A stretch of 35,100 nucleotides of DNA from Streptomyces sp. SID486 (GCF_009865385.1 NZ_WWJT01000470.1:1-35100), one strand, 5' to 3'; positions 17,272 through 25,037 are shown, counted from the stretch's first letter. The notes: generated from the sequence alone by a model not told the origin. Translations and numbers: made by a program.

Positions 17272-17688
17272 TGCTACTTTCCCTCTTCCGCGCAGCCACG
17301 AGTGCCCGGGCCCCCACGCCGAAAACGGCAATAAATTAGGCACCTTCGATACGGCACCAAGTCCTTTGGTCCCGCATTTGCGTTCATGCCGTCCTAATGT
17401 TCATCGACTCCTTCCATCGCTATCGCGCCACGATCCGGCGCACACGGCGAAGTACCGTCCGACGGCTTCCGGTACGGCAGAGACGGAGATGAACCAGCGG
17501 GGGCGGACTGACGAGGGGCGGCGCAGACCTGCCGCAGAACGGCCACGCACCACCGGACGGAACCTGACCGAATACCGGGTTCGCCGCCCCCTGCACCAGG
17601 GAATAACGGGTCTGTCTGCACCGCCTTGCGACGTCAGATCCGCTGACCCGTCCATGAGCGCGACAGACTCATCTCCGAGGACGACGTC
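17272..17688. other. divergent promoter region of the cluster and its regulator
   Basis: 417 bases between the operon's first gene and the LuxR-type gene. It is markedly richer in A+T near 17320-17410 than its surroundings. No credible gene is seen. It must drive both directions and is the obvious target for the neighbouring regulator; GGTGCC occurs twice, 14 nt apart, on the minus strand here. Confidence 0.6.
17333..17360 (-). promoter_or_regulatory. candidate sigma-70-type promoter of the biosynthetic operon
   Basis: On the minus strand TTGGTG (complement of 17355-17360) and TAATTT (complement of 17333-17338) are separated by 16 nt, a reasonable -35/-10 pair about 60 nt ahead of the first start codon. 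It is in the AT-richest part of the intergenic region. Not tested. Confidence 0.35.
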
Positions 17689-18069
17689 ATGCCCGACGAA
17701 GAAGAACTCTGCCGTGACGAGATCGCGCGCAGTCTCCGGGCGCTGCTACGGGATGTCAACGAGATGACTCACCTGCTGAGAATTTTGGTTGAACAGCACC
17801 GACCGAACCCCGATCCACCCGTCCCCGCGCCGAATTTACCTGACAGTAAAAAAATCTCTCTCACGGATCGCGAGAGCGATGTCTACCAGTTACTTGTGAC
17901 CGGAATGTCGAATCGCCAGATAGGACGCAGACTCGGCATAGCCGAGCGCACCGTCAAGAACAATCTGCACTCTATTTACCGGAAGCTCGGGGTATCGGGC
18001 CGGGCCGAGACCATCGCCCAGCACTTCAGCACCCCCGTCCGTCGCGGGACGCCGCCTCCCCCGCCCTGA
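17689..18069 (+). CDS. small LuxR/GerE-type DNA-binding regulator with two TTA codons
   Basis: 126 residues. The ATG has GAGGAC a few bases upstream. The N-terminal ~45 residues form a likely short coiled coil, followed by a Pro-rich linker. Residues ~58-108 are a LuxR-type helix-turn-helix (LTDRESDVYQLLVTG, SNRQIGRRLGIAERTVKNNL, IYRKLGVSGRAE). No receiver or ligand domain is present. Two leucines use TTA (17836-17838 and 17890-17892), the rare codon read by bldA tRNA in Streptomyces, which would delay translation to late growth. It is divergent from the nine-gene operon and is the natural candidate for a cluster-situated activator. Its lower GC than its neighbours is also typical of such regulators. 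Confidence 0.88.
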   Translation: MPDEEELCRDEIARSLRALLRDVNEMTHLLRILVEQHRPNPDPPVPAPNLPDSKKISLTDRESDVYQLLVTGMSNRQIGRRLGIAERTVKNNLHSIYRKLGVSGRAETIAQHFSTPVRRGTPPPPP

Positions 18070-18158
18070 TGGCGCCGGTTCACGCTCGGCGTCCAGTGGC
18101 ACGCGGAGTACGGCGATCCGGGCGGAACCTGACCTGCTCTGAGCGGGACGGAGAAAGC

Positions 18159-18187
18159 CCCCACCGATGCCGGCTCTGCGGGTGGGG
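18159..18187. terminator. hairpin between convergent genes
   Basis: CCCCACC (18159-18165) pairs with GGTGGGG (18181-18187) across a 15-nt loop. It lies in the 163-bp gap where the LuxR gene and the GNAT gene converge, so it can end transcripts from both sides. Confidence 0.5.
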
Positions 18188-18232
18188 TCGCAGGGCTCGC
18201 AGGTGCCGAAGTCACGCAGACCCGGCGGCACG

Positions 18233-19534
18233 TCAACTGACCCAGACGCCCTCGGGTGAAAGCCGCCTCGCGAGAGCCTGCCCCGCATCACTGATCGGCG
18301 TCGACCACGACACGTCAGCGACGTCACACCCGAAATCGTCTGCGAGGGCCTGCACGAGCCTGGCGCCGACACCGCGGCGGCGACAAGTGTCCGCCACCCA
18401 GACCAGGTCGACACGCGGTCGCAGAGTGTCGTCCTGGTCGCCGTCCGAGGACCCCTCGACCAGATCCCAGCGAACGTGCCGGCGGTGGTCATGAGCCGCC
18501 AGATAACCGATGACACGCGCGTTCGCCCGCAAGAGGTACGCACGCACGTTGTCCGGGGTCACTTCGGGCTCATCCAGGTGGGACCACGAGCTGAAGTCGT
18601 AGTGATTCTCCCTCTGCGGCATCCTCGCCACCCGTGAGACCAGTCTCCGCCAGGCGATGGACGACCGAGTCGTGACGACGGCCAGGCTGCCCCACCAGTC
18701 GAGGTTCTCGGGTGCTCGAACACCGAGCGCCCACTCCACATGGTGCCTGGCGTGCGCCCTGCCACCCTCCCAGCCGTCTTGCTTGCTCATGCCACAAGAG
18801 CAATCACCGTCACTCGGTGTATCCACCACTCGGAACTGGACAGGCACCGCCCCATGACTCAGGTTCCGGTCCCTCCCTCCCACCCAGGGCCTAAGAGGAG
18901 CATCCTCGGCCTCGACGTGCCCGGTCCACAGATCCACCCACCCCGGATACCGCTCGGGACTCGCTTCCCGTATCCGCCTCTCGTGGGGCGACAACGTCGG
19001 CCGGACCCACACGCTCCCGGCAGCCGCCCGGCTGTTGAGACGCACCCCGTGCTCTCTGGCCTTACCGCGCAGGAATCGCAGGAACGCGGCGGGTGACGAG
19101 ACGAAGTCGGTACCACGCAGGAGTTCGCGCTCACCAGGAGCCAGCCAGTCGGCGACAGGCAGTGCCAGACGCTCCGCCAGCGACTGCAAGCCGCTGTAGT
19201 CACGGTCGAGCTCAGCCAGACGCAGCGCCTCGACCGCGGCATCGACATCTGGGAACGGAGCGAACAGCGTGACCCAGGACGGGCCGTCACTGTAACTGAA
19301 GCCGCCTGGGTAGCCGTCGTACCAGATGCGGTTCATGCAGGCTTCGCGCGCCGCGTCGACGGCTTCGGTGTAGGCGGCGGGAAGCTCCGATGCGTGTCCC
19401 CGCGAGGCCGAAGCGCTCACGTAGGCATCGCGGTCGACGGACACCGTGGCATACCAACGGTAGGCCCGGACCAGGATCTTCCGGGACCGCCAGTCGCGCG
19501 GATCGGGATCGAGGCAAACCGTCCGCTCCGTCAT
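18233..19534 (-). CDS. GNAT acetyltransferase with an Eco1/ESCO-like zinc finger
   Basis: 433 residues from the ATG at 19534 (a GTG at 19543 is possible; neither has a strong site). The N-terminal half is unassigned. Near the middle is CSCGM followed 13 residues later by HARHH, a spacing close to the CxxCGMxY...HxxxH finger that precedes the acetyltransferase domain in eukaryotic Eco1/ESCO cohesin acetyltransferases. The C-terminal ~75 residues show a GNAT core with RPRVDLVWVADTCRRRGVGARLV, where RRRGVG is the acetyl-CoA pyrophosphate loop. Function is presumably N-acetylation of a protein or small molecule; the finger may recognise a partner. It converges on the LuxR gene and is not clearly part of the cluster. 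Confidence 0.65.
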   Translation of the reverse strand: MTERTVCLDPDPRDWRSRKILVRAYRWYATVSVDRDAYVSASASRGHASELPAAYTEAVDAAREACMNRIWYDGYPGGFSYSDGPSWVTLFAPFPDVDAAVEALRLAELDRDYSGLQSLAERLALPVADWLAPGERELLRGTDFVSSPAAFLRFLRGKAREHGVRLNSRAAAGSVWVRPTLSPHERRIREASPERYPGWVDLWTGHVEAEDAPLRPWVGGRDRNLSHGAVPVQFRVVDTPSDGDCSCGMSKQDGWEGGRAHARHHVEWALGVRAPENLDWWGSLAVVTTRSSIAWRRLVSRVARMPQRENHYDFSSWSHLDEPEVTPDNVRAYLLRANARVIGYLAAHDHRRHVRWDLVEGSSDGDQDDTLRPRVDLVWVADTCRRRGVGARLVQALADDFGCDVADVSWSTPISDAGQALARRLSPEGVWVS

Positions 19535-19891
19535 GCGCTCCACTCTTCATCGCTGCCGCTGCCCAGGTGCCGTTGCAGAGCGTATCCGGGCTTCAGCGGG
19601 GTGGTCTGTGTTTCCCGACGGCTCAGCGCACTCCCCCCGTTTCGGGTAGGCCCGGTCCACCAGGCGTACACCTGTCACGCTACGTGGAAGGAACCTGCAA
19701 GCTCGCTGTCCCTCGGCGGCCGCCGCCCTCACGGTTGAGGCCGGCCTGCCGGGGCCTCCCCCCGGCAGGTCCCCGGTCGTCCGGCGCCGCGAGAAACCCT
19801 CCACATCGTGTCAGCCCAGGTCGCTCACCGATGAGTTTCCCGAGCCATGCTGGTCCATACGCCGGGGCACCCACGGACGGAAGGCTGGGCC
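19535..19891. other. divergent intergenic region with a hairpin
   Basis: 357 bases between two divergent genes. CCTGCCGGGG (19745-19754) and CCCCGGCAGG (19760-19769) form a perfect 10-bp stem around a 5-nt loop. It sits upstream of both neighbours, so it could be an attenuator or the terminator of a lost gene. No coding sequence recognised. Confidence 0.45.
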
Positions 19892-20458
19892 ATGCGGAAA
19901 CTGATCTACGGTATGAACCTGACTCTGGACGGTTACATCGCCGCGGCCGGCGACGACATCGGCTGGAGCGGACCGCCGAGCCACGAGCTGTTCCAGTGGT
20001 GGCTCGACCACGAGCGGGCGAGTGGCCTGTCGCTGTACGGGCGCAAGCTATGGGAGACGATGAGCTCCTACTGGCCGACCGGCGACCAGCAGCCGAACGC
20101 CACCCCGGCGGAGATCGAGTTCGCGCGGAACTGGCGGGACACGCCGAAGGTGGTGTTTTCCTCGACGATCGACAAGGTCGACTGGAACACCCGCCTGGTC
20201 GCTGGCGACGCGATCGCCGAGATCACCCGGCTCAAGGCCGAGGACGGTGGACCGATGAACATCGGCGGCGCAACGCTTGCCGGGGCGGCCATGCGCGCCG
20301 GGCTGATCGACGAGTACGTGATCGCCTCCCATCCGGTCCTGGTGGGCGGCGGCACGCCGTTCTTCACCGCGCTGGACAGCTGGGTGAACCTGAACCTGGT
20401 GGAGACGCGGACGTTCCCCGGCGGCGTGACCCTGACGAGGTACGAGACGAGGCGTTGA
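19892..20458 (+). CDS. dihydrofolate-reductase-fold protein (RibD C-terminal family)
   Basis: 188 residues, ATG preceded by GGAAGG at about 9 nt. Family marks are MNLTLDGYIA at the N-terminus, YGRKLWETM, and GGATLAGAAMRAGLIDEYVI with HPVLVGGGTPFF near the C-terminus. This is the pattern of the RibD_C/YyaP-like branch of NADPH reductases, common in Streptomyces in many copies and often of unknown substrate. It stands alone and is not linked to other riboflavin or folate genes. Cytosolic. The assignment to family is firm, the reaction is not. Confidence 0.88.
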   Translation: MRKLIYGMNLTLDGYIAAAGDDIGWSGPPSHELFQWWLDHERASGLSLYGRKLWETMSSYWPTGDQQPNATPAEIEFARNWRDTPKVVFSSTIDKVDWNTRLVAGDAIAEITRLKAEDGGPMNIGGATLAGAAMRAGLIDEYVIASHPVLVGGGTPFFTALDSWVNLNLVETRTFPGGVTLTRYETRR

Positions 20459-20968
20459 GTGCCGCCGGTGCGGGGTTCACGGGTCATGAGCTCCGCGGGT
20501 GGGCAACGCCGGCCGATCCGCTCCGCCGCCGGCCGCCTCGGTCAGGGGAACCCTCCGACGAGACTTCCCGGTCGAACGTCATCCGGGTAGCGGATCTGTC
20601 CCATCAGAATTCCCGGTGGGGGCACCAGTGATTCGGGGAGCGAATCTGTCCCGCCAGCATCCCCGATGGTGGGCACCAGTGATCCGTCCAGCGTGTGCGT
20701 CCAGTGTGCACGGCCCGCTGCCCTGCCGAACGTTGTCCGGGCAGGAGGCGAAGTGCTCGGCCGCGACGAGGAGACCCTCGCGTTCGTCCACTGGAGGCTA
20801 GGCGAGGCTGACCTGCGGCGTGGAGACGCTGAGGTGCGGCGTGGAGAGGTGCACTCGTGTCCACGGCTCGATCGTGGCCGGTCCGTCGCTGAGCCACAGG
20901 GGTCTATGTCTCCGCTGCTTTCATCGGACGCGATCGTCAGACTTGGCGCAAGGCGTCTCGCATCGGAA
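20459..20968. other. intergenic region with a decayed look and a 43-44 bp tandem repeat
   Basis: About 510 bases with no credible gene. Besides the tandem repeat at 20590-20683 there is a shorter imperfect duplication near 20810-20855 built on TGCGGCGTGGAGA. Repeated ends of this sort are seen at IS21-type elements, but no transposase remains to support that. Confidence 0.4.
20590..20683. repeat. two tandem copies of a 43-44 bp unit
   Basis: Units start at 20590 and 20640, each running GCGRATCTGTCCC...CAG...GGGCACCAGTGAT with a few substitutions and one single-base indel, separated by 7 nt. Confidence 0.7.
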
Positions 20969-21370
20969 TCACCGAGCAACCATTCCGAGGTTCCGGCTGG
21001 GCGTTCGCAGGATGTACAGCTGGCGCTCTTCGCCGCCCGTCTGCCACACGTAGTGCTCGACGCCGTTGACCGAACCCTGGTGGGTGGCGCCGGTCGACGG
21101 GGTGGCGGGGACTTCCTGCAGGGCGACCACGTCGTGAGTGCGTGCCAACTCGGTGACCTTCGCCCAGCGGGCCCTGCTCTGATTCATGTTCCAGGTCGCC
21201 GGCCTGTGGCTGTCCGGCGAGGCCGCCTGTGCCGTACCCGTCGAGGCGGCGACAGCGGCGCAGGCCAGCAGAAACGCCACGAAGGCAGACACGACCGTGC
21301 GTGATCGCGGCGTTTCGCCCGGCTGCCGGGCACCCATGCCGTTGTGCCGGGTGAGGCGGAGAAGACGCAT
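20969..21370 (-). pseudogene. truncated CdtB-like endonuclease/exonuclease/phosphatase-family protein
   Basis: 133 residues from an ATG with AAGGGTGAG upstream. A twin-Arg-free Sec-type signal peptide is visible (hydrophobic VVSAFVAFLLACAAVAAS, cleavage near AQAA). The mature part starts ATWNMNQSRARW, then HDVVALQEVP and LYILRTPSRNLGMV, which match the N-terminal third of secreted cytolethal-distending-toxin-B-like DNase proteins of actinomycetes. The metal-binding Asn and Glu of the family are here, but the protein stops directly after the RNLGMV segment. The catalytic His and Asp motifs of the C-terminal half are missing and are not found downstream. It should be inactive. Confidence 0.7.
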
Positions 21371-21678
21371 CAACTCACCCTTCTCTGAGCGCATTTGTGC
21401 GAATGAACCTCCTCCTCCCTATCACGCCTTCAAGAACATCCCGTTGGGAGTCTCCGGCGTGTCATCCACACTCGAAGCCGTCGACGCTCCCTTCGTGGCC
21501 GACTCTGACCCCGTCCCGAGGGCCGTGCTGATCGCCTCGCATGCGCCGGTCACCGCCGCGCCGACCCGTCAGGCCAACTCGCCCCGCAGACAACTCGAAC
21601 AGGCGCGAAAGCGCGGCTGATGTCGACGCCGCTCAGCTCGGCCATGCGGCACCGTCCGGGGACCAGGAGGCCGGCCAC
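21371..21678. other. intergenic region, nothing recognised
   Basis: 308 bases between two minus-strand genes. It supplies the ribosome binding site of the CdtB-like gene; no further gene or strong hairpin was recognised. Confidence 0.4.
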
Positions 21679-22293
21679 CTACGGTCCCGACGCCCCGGCC
21701 GCACCTGATACCACCGACCCGGGGGACGTACACGGAGTCACCACGGTGGAGCCGTGCAGCTGCACGAACTCGTCAGCGAGTATGCCCATCACGACGAGAT
21801 CGTGGTGTCGGCCGGCGAAGAACACGTGATCGCGCAGGTGCCCCTCCTCGGTGAAGCCGAGACGGCGATGCATTGCCAGCGATGCCTCGTTGCACCCGAA
21901 GATCCGCGCCTCGCACTTGTGGTAGCGCCGCTCGGCGAACATGAAGCGCAGGAGCATCACCACCGCCTCTGTCGCGTAGCCCTTGCGTCGGTGCCCGGCA
22001 CCCATCGTGATGCCGTATTCGAACCGGCCCGCACGCGGATCTGCGAAGTGTGAGCCGACAGCCCCGACGATCTGTCCCGTGTCCAGGGCTTCGACGGCCA
22101 GGCTGAAACAGTCGCCATCGGCCTTCGCGACCGCCTGTTCCTTCGTCCAGGCGCGAAACCCCTCGGCAGACCGAGGCGGATACAGCAGGTCTCCCGACCG
22201 CTCCTCGTCGACGGCGAAGCCCATGAACGCCGTCCAGTCCTCAGGCTCGACACCACGCAGACGCACCCGCCTACCAGTCCAGAACGAAGTCAT
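21679..22293 (-). CDS. GNAT acetyltransferase, RimJ/RimL-like
   Basis: 204 residues from the ATG at 22293; an in-frame GTG 15 nt earlier cannot be excluded and the binding site is weak. The sequence shows a RimJ/RimL-type start (RRVRLRGVEPEDW), the motif A loop GAGHRRKGYATEAV, and CNEASLAMHRRLGFTEEGHLRD with the tyrosine/arginine pattern at the acceptor side. These enzymes transfer acetyl from acetyl-CoA to N-terminal or side-chain amines of proteins or small molecules. A ~20-residue Gly/Ser/Ala-rich tail follows. Monocistronic; substrate unknown. Confidence 0.85.
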   Translation of the reverse strand: MTSFWTGRRVRLRGVEPEDWTAFMGFAVDEERSGDLLYPPRSAEGFRAWTKEQAVAKADGDCFSLAVEALDTGQIVGAVGSHFADPRAGRFEYGITMGAGHRRKGYATEAVVMLLRFMFAERRYHKCEARIFGCNEASLAMHRRLGFTEEGHLRDHVFFAGRHHDLVVMGILADEFVQLHGSTVVTPCTSPGSVVSGAAGASGP

Positions 22294-22413
22294 CCGCCAT
22301 TCGATCACGAGCAAGGCACGATGCACAGGCCAGCCGGACCACCGCCTGATCGCGCGGATCGACGCGTGGGACGACGCCCAGGCAGCGGAACACGGTCCCG
22401 ATGCTCGCGCAGC

Positions 22414-22560
22414 TACCAGTACGACCTGTCGATCGCTCCCGGCTGGCGGGTCGGCGCGTACCCCAGCTGGACCGGTTGGCCCGTCATCCAGGACCTGCTG
22501 AAGTGCTGGACCGGCATCTGCACCACCTGCGGCCGACCCCTCACCACCCGAACCGCCCCA
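22414..22560 (+). pseudogene. internal fragment of a DUF1963-like gene
   Basis: The plus strand reads YQYDLSIAPGWRVGAYPSW...CTTCGRPL, which lines up with APGWKTGGWTRWG...CHECGTETTPL in the intact gene next door on the opposite strand. A frameshift is likely just upstream, where another frame reads RIDAWDDAQAAE. No start, no ribosome binding site, and the frame ends in unrelated sequence. It is a third piece of this family in the window. Confidence 0.55.
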
Positions 22561-22594
22561 GAACCTGACGAAGCACTACTAGGGCCCGTCATTT

Positions 22595-22676
22595 GCATCA
22601 TCTGGTAGTTGGCCAAGGCACTGACTTGAGAGTCGACCGCGGTGCCGATCGCGGTGTACGCGTCGACGCGAAGCAC
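22595..22676 (-). repeat. duplicated 3' flank of the DUF1963-like gene, possible small ORF
   Basis: Starting with a GTG 12 nt after the stop of the upstream gene, the frame reads MLRVDAYTAIGTAVDSQVSA and then LANYQMMQMTGP. The same segment follows the gene fragment at 3461-3667. The frame runs on to 22413 but similarity ends at GGGCCC. It could be a small coupled protein or the edge of an old insertion. Confidence 0.5.
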
Positions 22677-22688
22677 TTCCGTGAGGGC

Positions 22689-23741
22689 TCACTGGACCAG
22701 TTCGATGTGGGGATGCTCCGGGGCCGCGGGGCAGACGTGGAGTTGCAGGCTGTAGGCGCCGGCGATGTCGAGGAGAGTGAAGTTCGAGGGCGGGGTACCG
22801 AGGAGGAGCGGAGTCGGGTTCGTCCGTTCCTCCTCGGGCATCCAGCTCTTGCTGCCGGAGTTCCATTCCGAGGACGCGATGGTGAGGAGCGGGGTCGTCT
22901 CGGTGCCGCATTCGTGGCACGGGCGGGGCATGGGGTCGGTCAGGCCCCAGCGGGTCCAGCCACCGGTCTTCCACCCGGGAGCGTGGCACAGGTTGCGGAA
23001 GTAGAACTCCTGCGGGTCCGTCGCGCCGGTGCTGTCCCACGCGAATCCGGCTGTCTCCCACAGGTTCACGTCGCCCAACCGCTGCTGCAGTTCCTTGCTC
23101 AGCTCCAGGGGGCTGGGGTATTCGGTGATCTGTTCCGGTGCGAGCACGCACGGTTCCGGCAGGTACCAGTCGAACTGGACCACGGGCGGCTCGGGCGGGG
23201 CCTCGAGGACGTCGGTGACGGAGGCGGAGGAACGCCAGAAGAGGGCGGTTCGGGGGTGTGCGAACTCCTCGTGGTCGCAAGGGCACCACAGGACCTGGAG
23301 AAGGTCGGCTCCGGGAGGGCTGGCCGGGAGAGGGACGTCGCGGGCGTAGAGCTGGGCCACGGGGATCATGGGAATCGGGCCGTCGAACCACGGGTGGCCC
23401 TCGCGGAGCCGCTGCTCGATCTCCCGTTCCTCGGGCGTGATCGCGGGTGCCTGGGGGTCGCGGAGCCGTCGCTCGGCCGCTGCCGCGTGGATGCGACGCA
23501 GGATCCGGATCTCATCCGGAGAGTGCATCTCGTCTGCCGCTTCACTGTCGTGCGGCTCTACGCAATGGGGCCACGGCTCGTCGGCGGGCCACAGGAGTGG
23601 CCCGCCGACGGAACTGTCGTACACGGTCGGCGTTCCCGGCCGCGGGTGCAGCCGGGTCGCCGTACGCGCCAGCGGGGCCAGTTGAGGGAGGAGCGCGGTG
23701 ACGTCGAACGGCCGCGGTGGGGTGGTGAAGATGGCGTTCAT
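22689..23741 (-). CDS. DUF1963-like protein of unknown function
   Basis: 350 residues from the ATG at 23741 (a TTG 30 nt upstream is also open; no strong site for either). The start region VGGPLLWPADEPWPHC is typical of DUF1963/YwqG-like proteins. Later features are IPVAQLYARDVP, VLWCPCDHEEF, APGWKTGGWTRWG, a CHEC pair and a C-terminal LQLHVCPAAPEHPHIEL. The Cys pairs might hold a metal. Family function is not known. Its C-terminal quarter and 3' flank are duplicated in inverted orientation at 3461-3769, and a related fragment lies just downstream on the other strand. No signal peptide; probably cytosolic. Confidence 0.75.
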   Translation of the reverse strand: MNAIFTTPPRPFDVTALLPQLAPLARTATRLHPRPGTPTVYDSSVGGPLLWPADEPWPHCVEPHDSEAADEMHSPDEIRILRRIHAAAAERRLRDPQAPAITPEEREIEQRLREGHPWFDGPIPMIPVAQLYARDVPLPASPPGADLLQVLWCPCDHEEFAHPRTALFWRSSASVTDVLEAPPEPPVVQFDWYLPEPCVLAPEQITEYPSPLELSKELQQRLGDVNLWETAGFAWDSTGATDPQEFYFRNLCHAPGWKTGGWTRWGLTDPMPRPCHECGTETTPLLTIASSEWNSGSKSWMPEEERTNPTPLLLGTPPSNFTLLDIAGAYSLQLHVCPAAPEHPHIELVQ

Positions 23742-24097
23742 GGCAGGGATGCTGCCAGCAGCGTCTGACAACGGGCGTACCGATATACGTCAGCTGACAC
23801 CGCACAGCTTCCCTACTGTCAGCAGGCGCCCCCGAGTCCGGTCAAGCGATTGTGGGGGTGCGGAGAGTGGTGAGCGCGGTGGCCAGGACGGCGGTGCGGG
23901 CGAGACGCACGGGCGGGGACCCGCTCGAAGGCCACAGACGCGGATGTGATTGCCGCAGCGGTCTCGCGCGGCACACGCCGGACAAGCGGCCCAGCACCAT
24001 GACTTCGACAGTGGGTGGTTCGCGGCGGGGTCATCGCCCGGCTGAGTCCTGGCGCAGTCGGGGAAGGCGGGGAGCGCCCTGCGGAAGTCCATCGCAG
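23742..24097. other. intergenic region, nothing recognised
   Basis: About 355 bases upstream of the DUF1963-like gene and downstream of the secreted-protein terminator. Open frames exist on both strands but none has a ribosome binding site with a recognisable product. Confidence 0.4.
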
Positions 24098-24133
24098 TGC
24101 ACCCCGCCCCCTAGGAGGACGGGGCGGGGTGCA
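24098..24133 (-). terminator. perfect 13-bp hairpin terminator
   Basis: TGCACCCCGCCCC (24098-24110) and GGGGCGGGGTGCA (24121-24133) pair perfectly around a 10-nt loop, 17 nt beyond the stop of the secreted-protein gene. Confidence 0.85.
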
Positions 24134-24150
24134 GGAGAGGGGCAGGGTGG

Positions 24151-24522
24151 TCAGTGGTTGGCGCAGATCGCGTAGACCGAGATGCCGACGCTGCTGTACG
24201 CGTTCTGCCGTCCAAGGGCGATCCAGCCGCGTCCGTCGTCCGTCGGGAATGAACCGACGAGGATCGCGTCAGCGCCCTGCGCCTCCGCGCCGCCGCCGAC
24301 GGCGACCTTCCCGGCCGGACAGTACACCGTCCGCCGCTGGAAGTTCGGCACGTTCGCGTTCGGCAGCTTCACCACCTGGTACCCGTCGACCGCCGCGGCC
24401 GCCGCACGAGCCGCCTCCGGCTTCGCCGGCGCCTGGGTGTCCGATGCCTGTGCCGCCCACCCGACACCCGACACCAGGGCCACTGCCAGCGCGCCCGCCC
24501 CCAGAGTCTTCAAGCCTCGCAT
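24151..24522 (-). CDS. small secreted protein of unknown function
   Basis: 123 residues, ATG with AAGGAG 6 nt upstream. A Sec signal peptide is clear: MRGLKTLGAGALAVALVSGV followed by GWAAQAS with cleavage near AQA. The mature part of about 95 residues starts with an Ala/Pro-rich segment and has two Cys (one in VYCPAGKVAVGGG and one in YAICANH at the end) that could form a disulfide. The VxCPAGKVAxGGG segment is common in Streptomyces extracellular hypothetical proteins. Monocistronic with its own strong terminator. No function can be assigned. Confidence 0.8.
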   Translation of the reverse strand: MRGLKTLGAGALAVALVSGVGWAAQASDTQAPAKPEAARAAAAAVDGYQVVKLPNANVPNFQRRTVYCPAGKVAVGGGAEAQGADAILVGSFPTDDGRGWIALGRQNAYSSVGISVYAICANH

Positions 24523-25037
24523 CGTGCTCCTTCATGTTCGGTGAGACCCCGACGACCGGAATCTCATCGCGACCCACCCTGCCCGGCCCGCACCCCCCAG
24601 ACCGCTACATCCAGGGCCAAACACCCGGATGTGAGGAACCCAGAGCACCCGCACTCAACACGCGCTCGACGCCCGCCCTCGGGCGCCCCCACCACCAGCT
24701 CTGAGCCGGCCGGCGCAGACCGCCGGTGCCGTCCGTGCGCGGGACCAGGTTGCCGTCGCCCTCGTGCCGGCACTCGACCTTCGCCGTGTTCGGCGAAGTG
24801 ACGGTGCGGCGACATTCGTTCCTTACGCGCCGTCGGAGGTCTCTCGGTAGACGCCGTTGCCACCCGTGTCGCGCGAACACTCACGGTCGTCGGTGTTGCC
24901 CAGGTCCATGTTGATCACGAAGGTTTCCAGGTGCTGCTGTGGGAGCCGGCCGGAAGGACGGCGCGCGGGCGGGAGCAGCAGAGAAGTGGGACACCTATCG
25001 CGGCAACCAATGAGGTAGTTGAGACGTCGGACACCAC
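24523..25037. other. intergenic region with traces of decayed coding sequence
   Basis: About 515 bases between divergent genes. On the minus strand near 24916-24826 a short frame reads VINMDLGNTDDRECSRDTGG to a stop, and after a frame change RNECRRTVTSPNTAKVECRH follows. Together they look like a Cys-containing small protein broken by frameshift, but I cannot name it. No other gene is supported. Confidence 0.35.
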
